64,000 nucleotides of DNA from Balanoglossus misakiensis. Taxonomy: Eukaryota; Hemichordata. A program made the position numbers and the translations under genes. Below, piece by piece: positions 26,701 to 37,038 of the stretch. Position 1 is the stretch's first letter. Every line of letters starts with the position of its first letter. The notes beneath the pieces are model-generated. The model was not told where the DNA came from, searched no databases, and worked only from the letters and a program-made list of their open reading frames with translations. The DNA is taken from positions 10,354,001-10,418,000 of the forward strand of contig CM082578.2 in assembly GCA_040954595.2 (NCBI GenBank), given 5' to 3'.

Positions 26701-28433
26701 CCCTTTGTACCCTTTTGCAACAATTATTCTTAACAAGGGCAAGGTCCTGATCCAAGTGGATGTCTGACATACAAATTCTGGTTTGATGATGATGATGATC
26801 ATGATGGATATCATCAGTATCATATCAGTATGACCATTGATCAGCCCACTCACAGGGAAGACAAGCTCTGATTACATGGATGCATGGGTCAATCTGAGGG
26901 ATCTTTGAGCTTTGGTCACTGGCCAGGGTCCAAGATAAGTGTGGCTAACCTTTGAACTTACACACAGCTTGTAATCGTATGAGCCTGATTCTTGCATTAT
27001 AATTCAACAAATGCACATGTATGCTTTTTGGGGGAGGGGAGTATATAATCTTTGCAGAAGTACTGGTAGATACCAAGTGATCATGCCCTCAAAAGTCATT
27101 TCCTTCCAAAATAAACGTGTCCCAAAACCAACAATTCATTAAATAGACAAAATTAAATAGGACAGCTTTGCACTGCCCAGGTTTTGACTTGCACCATGAC
27201 TAGAGGCAATGTATGGTTGGGTACTGTTAATGGTAATTAACAGGCAACATATGGAGCAACAGCAACTTGCCATGGGACCAGGCAATTATGGAACTGTTCC
27301 CTTGCCATGCAGTGGGACACGTTGGTGACTTTTTCTACCTTTAATAAAGGACAATTTGATATCAGAATGAGTTTGTTCATTTTGACATATGCACTTTGAG
27401 ATGGCTTGGTGTGGAAGGATGAGTTGGTTTGGGATGATTTAGTATCAAAAAGTGACTATGAAACCATAATGATAGATTCTTTTTTTAATTAAAACTTTAC
27501 CTTATGTCCTCCATAGAATGCAATCTCTTCTGCATTTTGGATAACCCGCGAGTGAACATATCTAAGGTAACCCTTCCTCTGTGCCTCTTCAGAAACTAGT
27601 TTGCCGAAGTTTGGTGACACAGCCCTGAGGATGATGGCTGTTAAGTAGACGGCTGTCCCTGCAATCAGTCGCGGCGTTCCCGTGTTGGCTCCCCCTTCTG
27701 TCGCAAGGGAACTGAGGGTGTACCCCATCAACGCGATGTCCAAGATCGGCTTCGTCAGGTGCGAGTACAGGTGAGATATTGACTGGCAGAACATTGTTAT
27801 GTCCTCTGTTAGGTTCTGGTCGGCATTTTCTAACCGGCCGTCCATGTTGCTAACTCGGTAGTAAGTTTGGTTGTCGAAGTACATCTTGTAGGAGTAGTCA
27901 ACTAAACGCGTGCGAAATGCCAGAGCAAGTTTGCTTTCAAGGAATCGAATCATGCTGTTAACAAAAGAGGCTGGTATGGCAATCAAGACCCACTTCATAA
28001 GTATGATGGTGAATCCGCGCACATTGCGTTTTACTATATTTTTGGTCAACCTGCCATCGAGTTCGGCGACATAGATTGACAGAAACGTTCTGGCTACCAA
28101 TGTAGCAGAATGCATCAAGAGCAAAAGGAACTCTTTGCTCCATAATCGAGGTATGACAATCTTAACTAGCATACGCAAATTGTTGAAAAAGTTTCGATCG
28201 ACAATCTGCGTTTTTCTACGTTTAGGACCATTTTCATTCTCACCGGCCTTTTCCGCAGTTTCCGGACCTTGTGACTGCCGTCTATTCGGATCTGGCGATC
28301 GTACCCACTTGCTCAGCACCGGGTAATATTTTTTGACGGCATACGCGGCTACCAGCGCTATTGCTGTTCTTCTGACAATTTTGGGATTGTTGCTAATCCC
28401 GTTCGCAATCTTCGACAGTTTGGAAACTGACAT
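23731..28433 (-). CDS. ABCD1/2: Peroxisomal ABC half-transporter, ABCD1/ABCD2 co-orthologue, complete, 10 exons
   Basis: This subfamily D ABC half-transporter would dimerise in the peroxisomal membrane and import very-long-chain acyl-CoAs for beta-oxidation. Exons from 5' to 3' are 27501-28433, 26402-26579, 25936-26054, 25537-25705, 25274-25371, 24968-25113, 24601-24746, 24380-24464, 24169-24294 and 23731-23971. They total 2241 nt and encode 746 aa; human ABCD1 is 745 as I recall. The large first exon holds most of the membrane domain and ends in the EAA-like loop ([10 protein letters not shown], 302-311). Walker A is GPNGCGKS (510-517), the signature LSGGE (608-612), Walker B LLDE (630-633) and the H-loop His662. 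The C-terminal segment ending in [10 protein letters not shown] is typical of ABCD1/2 rather than ABCD3 or ABCD4. The ATG at 28433 (A at -3) is chosen; the frame stays open upstream only to a non-ATG codon. Confidence 0.95.
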
Positions 28434-28682
28434 GATGGAAAAACCTCGCCAATGTGCCAACTCTACTCGCAAGAGTTCATCTCAGGATCAAAAGCCGGCC
28501 ATTATGTACGTTTCAGACTTTTTGATCAATTGCGCATGTGTTAAACAACATTTCTACTTCCGGATGACCTTTCTGAGGTCATGAACTTTCTGTCGTCTGC
28601 AACAGTTGTAAAGACAGTCAGCTTTCCTGCTTCATCATAGTTCGTGATCGATCGTTCACAACGTTGATCTGGGAAAGTAACG
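28434..28682. promoter_or_regulatory. Shared head-to-head promoter of ABCD and REDIC1 (249 bp between start codons)
   Basis: Two divergent ATGs lie 249 bp apart, so both 5' UTRs and core promoters must fit here unless further upstream non-coding exons exist. An ETS-type ACTTCCGG lies at 28556-28563. It is followed by an inverted repeat, ATGACCT-TTCTG-AGGTCAT, at 28564-28582, which contains two nuclear-receptor half-sites as an everted repeat with 5 bp spacing. No TATA box is evident, which is usual for bidirectional promoters. Factor binding is inference. Confidence 0.7.
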
Positions 28683-31600
28683 ATGAACTGGGTGGGAGGA
28701 GCTAGGTAAGGAATTGGTCAATTGAGTGATTCAAGTTTTTAATGTCCCAAATCTTATTGTCTGTCAGGGGAGTGGATGTTTACTGTAGAAAATGTCGTCT
28801 GCTGTACAAGCCACAATGGCCCACCCCTACTAACAAATATACATTTTACAGTAAAACCTCATTTTGTTTTTACATTCATAAGAAATAGGGTAAGACTCAA
28901 GGATGTGAAGAAACAGCAGAAGGTATGGACTTATTTTTTACACACAGTATTGAAAACGACACGGACTGTGAGGGTCGTATGTACTTATACTTGAAATAGA
29001 CACAAAATAAAGTAGGCTGCTGATCGCACGAGGGAGAAAATTAGAAGCGATGAAGTGTAGGGGCATTCTGTTCTTTTTTGTGAAATAGCCGGTTGTTTTG
29101 TTGTCTGCTGGCTGTTACACAGTGACACACCGCTGATCAACACTAGTCTGACCAAGAATGGCATAAAGTCAGTACTGTAACATAAGTTCATAAAGTGTCC
29201 GTTTCGAAACTTAGACTGATGGATGGTTTTGCTTTTTGTGGTTTGGCTTATTACTTCTCACCACTACCCGAAATGATCAATAATATTGTCTGCAAATTTC
29301 CCCAATCTTGTCATGTATATCTTTTATAAGGAATACTTTGAGAGAAAACGTTTTTCAACCAAAGTTGAGAGAGCAAAAGTTTTTAATTCACCAAATGGAG
29401 GAAAGAAAGGCATCAGTTTTGATTTGTTGTCACTGCAAACAGTTATGAACTCCCATGGCTCAAAAAACAGAGGTGAGTATTCTTTTTCTTTAACATTCTG
29501 GTATGGAAACTTTTACCAAATAGACGTTGAAAATTTGTGTTTAAATAAAAACAGTAGTTAGTCAGCATATAACAACAGCACTTAAGCATAAACCTGTTAC
29601 ATACCGAGGGTACACTTTACAACATATAAAATATGTGTTCTTTCAATGTTTACATATAATGTGTCAATTTCTATTTTTAGATCATGAAAATAATGTGCCC
29701 ACAAATGTCACAAGGATCAACTTAGACAAAGTCAAGCCAGCCTTTAGAAGATATGAAGATCTTGAATTGCCAATGTCACCATGCAAAGTACCATCAAGAT
29801 TACAGTTAGCAGATACACCAGAAAGGTACAATAAGACTAGTTTTTTATTATATTACTAGACAAGAGGGCAAAATCATTTTCAGTCTGGTAATTAAGAACT
29901 AAAGACATGTATTTTGCATTTCTTTTATTAGAAACCAGAAAACCTGTGTTCATACCAGGAAAGATGACAACAGTTCACCACCTTTGACTAACAACAATCA
30001 GAAAAATGTGAGAAGAAGTGTCTTCAACCATACTCATGCAATGCAGCAGTCCAGCCCAACTCTTAACAGGAAGGCAAACATCAGGCATGATAGCGGGAAG
30101 AGCACATTGGATGAGGTAGGTTTCACTAATAGGCAAATGAACACCCAAACAAAACATCACACCAGAAGTCTGAAATATATTCCATGATTTTTTACTGTTA
30201 AAAAATCTATATCTTTGATTTATTTACAGTACTCCATCCAGAAGTAAACCAATATCAGATAACACCTAGTAAATGATTTAAACATACAACCAGCCTTGCT
30301 AATTCTGCAGAAATTTTCTTACCAGATATGTACTGTCAAACAGCCATTGTCAGAAGTACTTGATGAAAGGAAGGATTTAAGTATTACGAGCCAAGGAATA
30401 AGAAGACCCCCGCCATTACCAGAGGCAAGTCAAAGTAAAGCTCTTTGAAAGCGAGCAACAGTAATCAATTTCTATTATCATGTTTCAATTTTACGTTGTT
30501 CACTTTCAGTAACCATGTTTCCATTCCTCTGTAAACAGAAAAGGATTGATTTATTTTTCTCTTGTAGACCCCATACTTGCCTTATTCTCAGCCAGCGCCA
30601 AAGAGTCTGTTTCATTACAATGCAATAAATTGGAAGAGAAAGCATTCATCCATAAGATACTCACCAAATGAAACTCGCGAAGAATTGGAACCAAATCTGA
30701 AGAAGCCTTTCCTGACAGAGGATCATCATCAGATTTGTGGCTCAGTCATGGATCATAACAAACAAAGGTGAGAGGTTCCTATGCCAAGAATTATTTTAAT
30801 TTGCTCATGAATACTGAATAACAAAATTAATGTCTTCTCGTATCTTCTTCTATCATTTACACATTAAAGAAAAACTAACATATTATGCAGCAGAGAAAGT
30901 AGTCCTGGATCAGACTCATCTGACTTTTCTTGGGGTGACACAGAAACTGCACTGGAGTCCCAGAATTATGGTCATACTGACAACATAATCAACTCAAAGG
31001 TAATATTAGCTTGAAGTTTTTTTTAATGTTTGTATTCATTTATGTCTGCCTGTCTGTCTGTGTTGACTTCATACATCAACTGGCAGTCTCATCAAAATTT
31101 TGGTAAAATGGCATAAAGATACTATGCATTTCATCCACAAGATGTATATATCATTCTGTTTTTTCTCTCTCTCAGGATAAATCAACAGACATAAATGTTT
31201 CACAAAAGAGCACAACACCACAATCGAAATGTGAAATGAATTCATTGAGAAACTGTGGTGTGTTGGCAATGAAGACTCCATCACAAGCCTTCAGAACTCC
31301 AGTTAACAGTGATAAGTGTATTACATCGTCACCTGACCTTCAGTGTCTTGAGAGTATGAGCGATATTCTGGCTGGTGACAAGTTTCTGAAGGTCAGCTCT
31401 CTGCCCGTGTGTCCCACTCCCAGTGTTTCACCTGAACAGCGCAGCAGTGTGATTCAACGCGGAAACGACGCTGTAACTAGAAGCTACCAGCAGAACCTAC
31501 AGAACATGATGGTGCAGTGTAACAGCTTGTGGAGGGAAAACTCAACAGTGCAGGATCGTAGCAGCAGAGCGCTTGGAAAGATGGACAAAGCCCAAGACAA

Positions 31601-34029
31601 CAAGTGGAGAGACTTCATCAAGAAACCTGGGCCATTGATAGACAGTGATGTCAAGCAGAGCTGTACACCCAGGAGTGGTTCAGATAAAGGTGCAGAAGAG
31701 AGAACAAATCCTGAGATGGCGACCAAGGGGGAACCCTGTCAATCACTTTTATTAAACAGTGATGAAAGCAGTGATGTACATCAACTTCCTAATATGGAAA
31801 CAACAGATACTAGACAAGGTACTTCAACATTTCCCAGACAGTGCATATTGCATTTTATCCAATGATGACTTTTAGATTAAACTGTACAAACAATAACTAC
31901 AAAACAAAATACATATGTAGCTTTTGATTGTGAGATTTTGTGATCTTCATTACAGGCATCACTGAAAGTGATGACAACACCAAGCAGAATGAAGATGAAG
32001 CCAGAAAAGAAGTATTCAAGTATTTACTAGATGAGCCAATGCTACAAAGGTACGACAAAAACAGCCACTTTTGTTTCTTCTTTTTTTTTGCTACCTGTCT
32101 GTACACATTAAATTTCAAGAAGGTATATTCAATCTCCACTTCAATTTTTGACCAGTTATTTGATATGATTAGCTGCGTAAAAAAGCTGTATTAAACTGAG
32201 TTGTATACTGTTGTCAACGTCTTTGAAAATCTACCACAGTATTAACAAAATCCTAAATATCAGCCAAACTGGTTACTGTGCTCTATATTTCTAACCCAAG
32301 GACATAACATGTGTTAAATTGACTTTTTATACTAGGGAAACTAAAGGTGAAGATTTAGATGTTGAAATGAAGCTTGCTGAGGAATCCATGAAAGAGGTAA
32401 TGGCCTCTCTGAACAGATTTAATAAAAGAGTATGTAAATACCAAAAAATAGAGGTGGCTGTTTACAAGAACAGCCCAAGAGGTTTGTCTGTGTGCATGCA
32501 GAGTTGACTCTAACCGCATGCTTCTATCCGCAGGTGATGACTTTGGATGAAGTTATCAGTGAAGTGGACAGTGTTTCTCAATCGCAACAACCTTCAGAAG
32601 AAAATGTCTTATCAGGTATTTCGCCAGTCTTAACTCACAATACAGCTTTGACGTTGAGCAAACTTACCATTACACAGACAAGGATGATATTGCATTAGTT
32701 CTGTCGGTGTTTTAGAATTACATGCATACAACATCAAATTTCTGACTACGATTGTCACCTGAGGGCGCAATTTTACAATTTCACAACAGGTACTCAGGAA
32801 ATCACCTACTTCGGGGATGAACTGAAATTCCAAGTGCCAGAGCTGTCCCTAGAAATGCTAAGTGATAACCAAGTAAGTACTAGTGCATGTAATGCTAGCA
32901 GATATTAACAATCCTGATACAATGGATGTATTGGGTACTGTATAAAATGTACTGATTTTTTGTAAAAAGTTGAAAGATCTTGCATGATCCAGGCTTAAAA
33001 ATCACACAAGCCGTTGCTCTATTTCACATAAGCCTTCACTTATAATTAAATAATTAAGTGCTTTTTTTTCTTGGAAAGGGACCTGAACTAGTCAGTCATC
33101 TGAAAAACACAACAAATGTTGTCCAGACTAAGTGTAACACAGTTGCAGAAAAGTTTGATGCCGAAGCTGTATCTCTTGAAAATGCAAAGTGTCAAGATGG
33201 AGCTGAAAATGAAGGCGTCGCAGCGAACAGTCAACAAGGGACACCTGTGAAGTCTAGTCAAACAACATCAGATGTGCATGGTGATGGAACTTCTGATCAG
33301 CGTGGTAAGATAAGCTATCCAGATGCTGACAGACCCGATACGGTACACCATAATGTAAACAGCAGTGAAGTGGCAAATAGCTCGACCGATGAAAGTGATG
33401 GATGCATTAAAGACACAACCTCTACAGAAGTTGCTGTCCATTGCCAGAAAAATACTGCATGCATCCAAGAAACTGTATCAGCAGAAAATACTTCAATCAC
33501 CGGAGATGATGCTTCACAACAAATGGAGTTTGATATAACAGGGGTCGTTCAAACCATGGATACATGTGGTGGCATTCCAGATGGGAAAGAATCAGAGTCA
33601 CTAACACACGGCAGCTTCAATTCCACGAAGACATCAGGTTTGACCGAAGAGGGTTCTTCATCAGTAACAGAAAGCTGTGAAGCAAAGAGCCCACACGATT
33701 CCCAACTCCCAATCTCGGACACTCACAACATGCAGTTTGCTGTACACGAAGTGCAAACTGAGACTGTCCATGTAAAAGATGCCTCAGTGCAGTGCTTAGC
33801 AATTTCCCAGACAACAGACACTGGCACATCATGCCAGCTACTGAACGAGTTGAAGTGCCCTACTTGTAACAAAGACATTGGGCTTCATCAAACAGAGAAC
33901 AGAGCCACACAGACTGACACTTTATTAACAAAGGAAAAAAGTGTTCAATTTGAGTCAAACGACATTGATACCCAAATAAGAAATCTCAAGTATAGTTTGA
34001 GAGCAAGAAAAACACACATTAAAAAATAG
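28683..34029 (+). CDS. REDIC1: REDIC1 (C12orf40) homologue, meiotic recombination factor, 14 exons
   Basis: The vertebrate protein is reported to regulate meiotic crossover formation. Exons are 28683-28705, 28883-28922, 29331-29472, 29681-29825, 29932-30115, 30311-30424, 30568-30767, 30891-30999, 31176-31818, 31956-32049, 32336-32396, 32534-32615, 32790-32872 and 33079-34029. They total 2871 nt, 956 aa; the human protein is about 650 aa. Identification rests on the N-terminus: MNWVGG, then a basic stretch leading to EYFERKRF, an SFDLLSLQTVMN segment and an LPMSPCKVPSRL segment, which match the human protein as I remember it. It also rests on a C-terminal cluster with VQTE and VQC motifs. The middle is long, polar and probably disordered. 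The C-terminus adds CPTC and RATQTD. Exon 6 has two in-frame acceptors (30311 or 30326) and a GC donor. Exon 8 has a tandem NAGNAG acceptor. Confidence 0.88.
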
Positions 34030-34829
34030 AAATGTAAGTGTTTTGAAACTTTTCATGTTTCGAATTATTGTATCCATTTGGTTAGTTCTTTTGGAATTTT
34101 CATTGTAAATTTGAATCAATTGTTCGCTTGTATTTGTTAATATCAATTTCAACACATACCAATTATCTACCTTTTCTTCATCTTCTCACTGCATCACACT
34201 TAACATTCTCATCACATGAACTACAATTTATCTTTAACACTGGATGTATTATCAGTTATTTGTCAGTTCACTACACAACATAAAGAATGATCTTTGTTGC
34301 ATGGAAATTATCTTTCACCCCGGTGATTTTCATAAAATTGAATAAGCTTCTATCATCTGGCGAAACAAAGATTCTTATCAGAATGATGCATGATCCACAG
34401 GCTAATAAAAATTCAAAAGATACATGACTTGTACATTCCAGAACAGCATGCACTATGTTCACTAATGATACTGAATTTTCTATCATGAATAATACTATAG
34501 TCAATACCCAGAGGATATTTATTCACAAAATATACTCTTATACCACTATTTTTCTTGCTATGTTACTGAGTAGGGTACCTCATTTTTTAATATTGCACAG
34601 AAATGTAGGCTCCTGTTGCTATTATTCATTCTATACATGTGTACATCATTTCTTTTTATGATTTAGTGGTGTAAAGAAGCTCCTCAAGAAAATGCATTAA
34701 GTTTGACATCTTTTCAAACAGTTTGTCTTTCAACATATTTCCATCTGACTTGCACTATCCCTTAAATCCCTGTAATTTTGACCATGTACATGTATGTTAT
34801 TCTACAATGTGAATTGTTCTTATTTCATC

Positions 34830-34835
34830 AATAAA
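34830..34835 (+). terminator. Polyadenylation signal of REDIC1
   Basis: AATAAA lies about 800 nt after the REDIC1 stop, followed by a GT-rich stretch (TGTGATCAGTCATGTGTTTT) typical of the downstream element. Confidence 0.6.
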
Positions 34836-36729
34836 AATTGTGATCAGTCATGTGTTTTCATCAGTATTTTGCAGTCTGCGAGTTGGGAAAAAAAGATTTT
34901 AATTTGATCAATCCATCTCAATATTGCATGCGACCCTGTTACTCATCGACAGAGAAATTGTTTCTGAATGCAAGCTTCAAGCAGTCAAGTTGAAGTTAAC
35001 AATTGAATTGTTTCCCCAATTATATAACGACACAGCACCACTGCTGCACTCTCAAATCATGTGCTTTTAAACATCCGCAGTTAGGGACACCAGCTTTTGC
35101 ATCATGAAATCGTCATGCTTGTCAAAACACTGTGTTTCAGCAAATGTAGCAGAACTCAAGATGGCGTTTCATTTGTCCGTGTCGGCACTTCGTCTCCAGT
35201 TGGCCTTTCCTCTGCAATAGAAATAACAACACATTAAACAATTATTTACAGAAAAGGCCCAGGAATGGTTATAGGCATTAATAGAAACATAATTTACTGA
35301 TAAACAATCAGCACAAAGGTAGGATTATTTAGACAGGTTAAATGCAAAAAATGAAGGAGGCAGAGAAGTTAATGTATGATGTGCTAAGGACATGGTAGTG
35401 TTTTGATGAGTGAAGCTGAGTTCTACCTTTTACATGTAGTTGCCACATTTTTAAAACATTTTATTTTATCCATAATCCAACAGCAACCAGATAGCTCATT
35501 TACAGTATGGGGTACCCACTATTATATACAGTGTAACTGTATATAATTTAGAAACTTCATTAAAACCTGCCATTGAGTGAGATCTCATCAATGAAAACTA
35601 GTTGTGGAATAAGGAGAAAGTGTAAGAAAGGAGATTGGAAATATCAGTTGGGTTTTATTATTGACAAGCTAAAAGACAAGCACTTTTTTATTGCACAAAA
35701 TGTATAGAGAGATGAATATATGAGTGTTCATGAAAGACAACAGTATTGTTTGAAAGCTTAGAATATACAGGTCACTAAATTCTGTCTGTGTTCATATATC
35801 CTGTCAAATAAGCCACTAGAATCTGTCAAATTTATAATATAAATAAAACGGGAAAGTTACACCAAATGATCTTGGCATGATGATCCATTATTTGTTAAGT
35901 ACAGAAACAATTCAAATCTGTGAAATTTTCATTTGAAGCAATGTTGTTTCCAAAAAAAAAAAATTATTTTTGCCACAAAGAATCATACTTGATAACATGT
36001 AGCACACTTCAGAAATATTCCTTCTGACCACTACACTCTGTAAAAGCTAGATGTCTACATTGGTCTCACAAATATTCTACACAAGTATACTGCTGATGAA
36101 ATGGTTTCTTTTTTTCTCTCCATCATTTGCCAAGTACTGTAATACTGTAGACATGTTATTTTCACCAAGAGAGCTCATTTCAAAGAGTTAGAATTTTAAG
36201 AGTATCACACTGCCAAGATTTTACTTTGGCCACGTCCTAAAATACATATGACAGTATTGTAAATTAGCAGGAGAGATTACAGCAAAAAAAACTGGACTAA
36301 ATGCAAAATACACAGCCCTACACTACAAAAGTGGAATTTTAACATCACAAGATCAGTCTTTCCTCCCCTGGATCTGGAGAACCCTCATATCTACGGTATG
36401 TCACATGATATAGACTTGGAAGGCACATTGCCTCACTGTTTTTCCACTTTGAAATGATGCAATCTACCAGCCTACAAAAATGATATACATTATATATTCC
36501 CCTAAGTTTATGCATGTAGCATAATGCCACCAAAAAACGTTTAACAGATAGAATGTGTGCCAAAATATACATTAAACTTTCCTATATACAGCAGGTTACC
36601 GGCTGAAATTTCTCTTTTATTTACAATTACCTTATTTGACTTCAATGATGAATCGGTTCGGCATTCATAATGCAAAATGCTCATGATGCACAAATTCTAA
36701 TAAACTAATCACAATTGAAAGAAATTTCT

Positions 36730-36735
36730 TTTATT
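36730..36735 (-). terminator. Candidate polyadenylation signal of SLC2A13
   Basis: TTTATT on the plus strand is AATAAA on the minus strand, about 300 nt after the SLC2A13 stop codon. A second hexamer lies near 36615, and others further on could give longer UTRs. Confidence 0.45.
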
Positions 36736-37038
36736 TAATGATGAAAAATCTGAATCCACTTTGAGTGCACGCTATTATTAAACGATGAACTATGACAGAC
36801 ATTCATGAAGAGACAGTCAAAAGAAGCCCAGCGCTGTTAGTGTTACACGCATTGCCACTGAAAAATGCAGAGAAAGTCGAGTCTTGTGAGGAGCTCACGC
36901 AGTTGAGCATCAGAAGTGTTGTGGTGGTCGTTTCTTGAGAAGCAGATATGTATAGCGTGGCAGACTTCCAGAAGAGACATGCAAAAGAAGGAGAGAGAGA
37001 AACCCATCACCAAAAGCGTGACAACAGAGAGATGTTTC

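Larger units (their letters stand above)
34030..37038. other. Convergent 3' region between REDIC1 and SLC2A13
   Basis: This AT-rich region holds the 3' UTRs of two genes facing each other. A GC-richer island at about 35160-35215 looks like a possible small minus-strand exon (see findings). No further gene is recognised. Confidence 0.55.

Noticed and set aside
28434-28472. N-terminal extension of the ABCD protein upstream of the ATG at 28433
   Set aside because: The extended frame begins at a TTG codon; the ATG at 28433 has good context and gives a family-like N-terminus.
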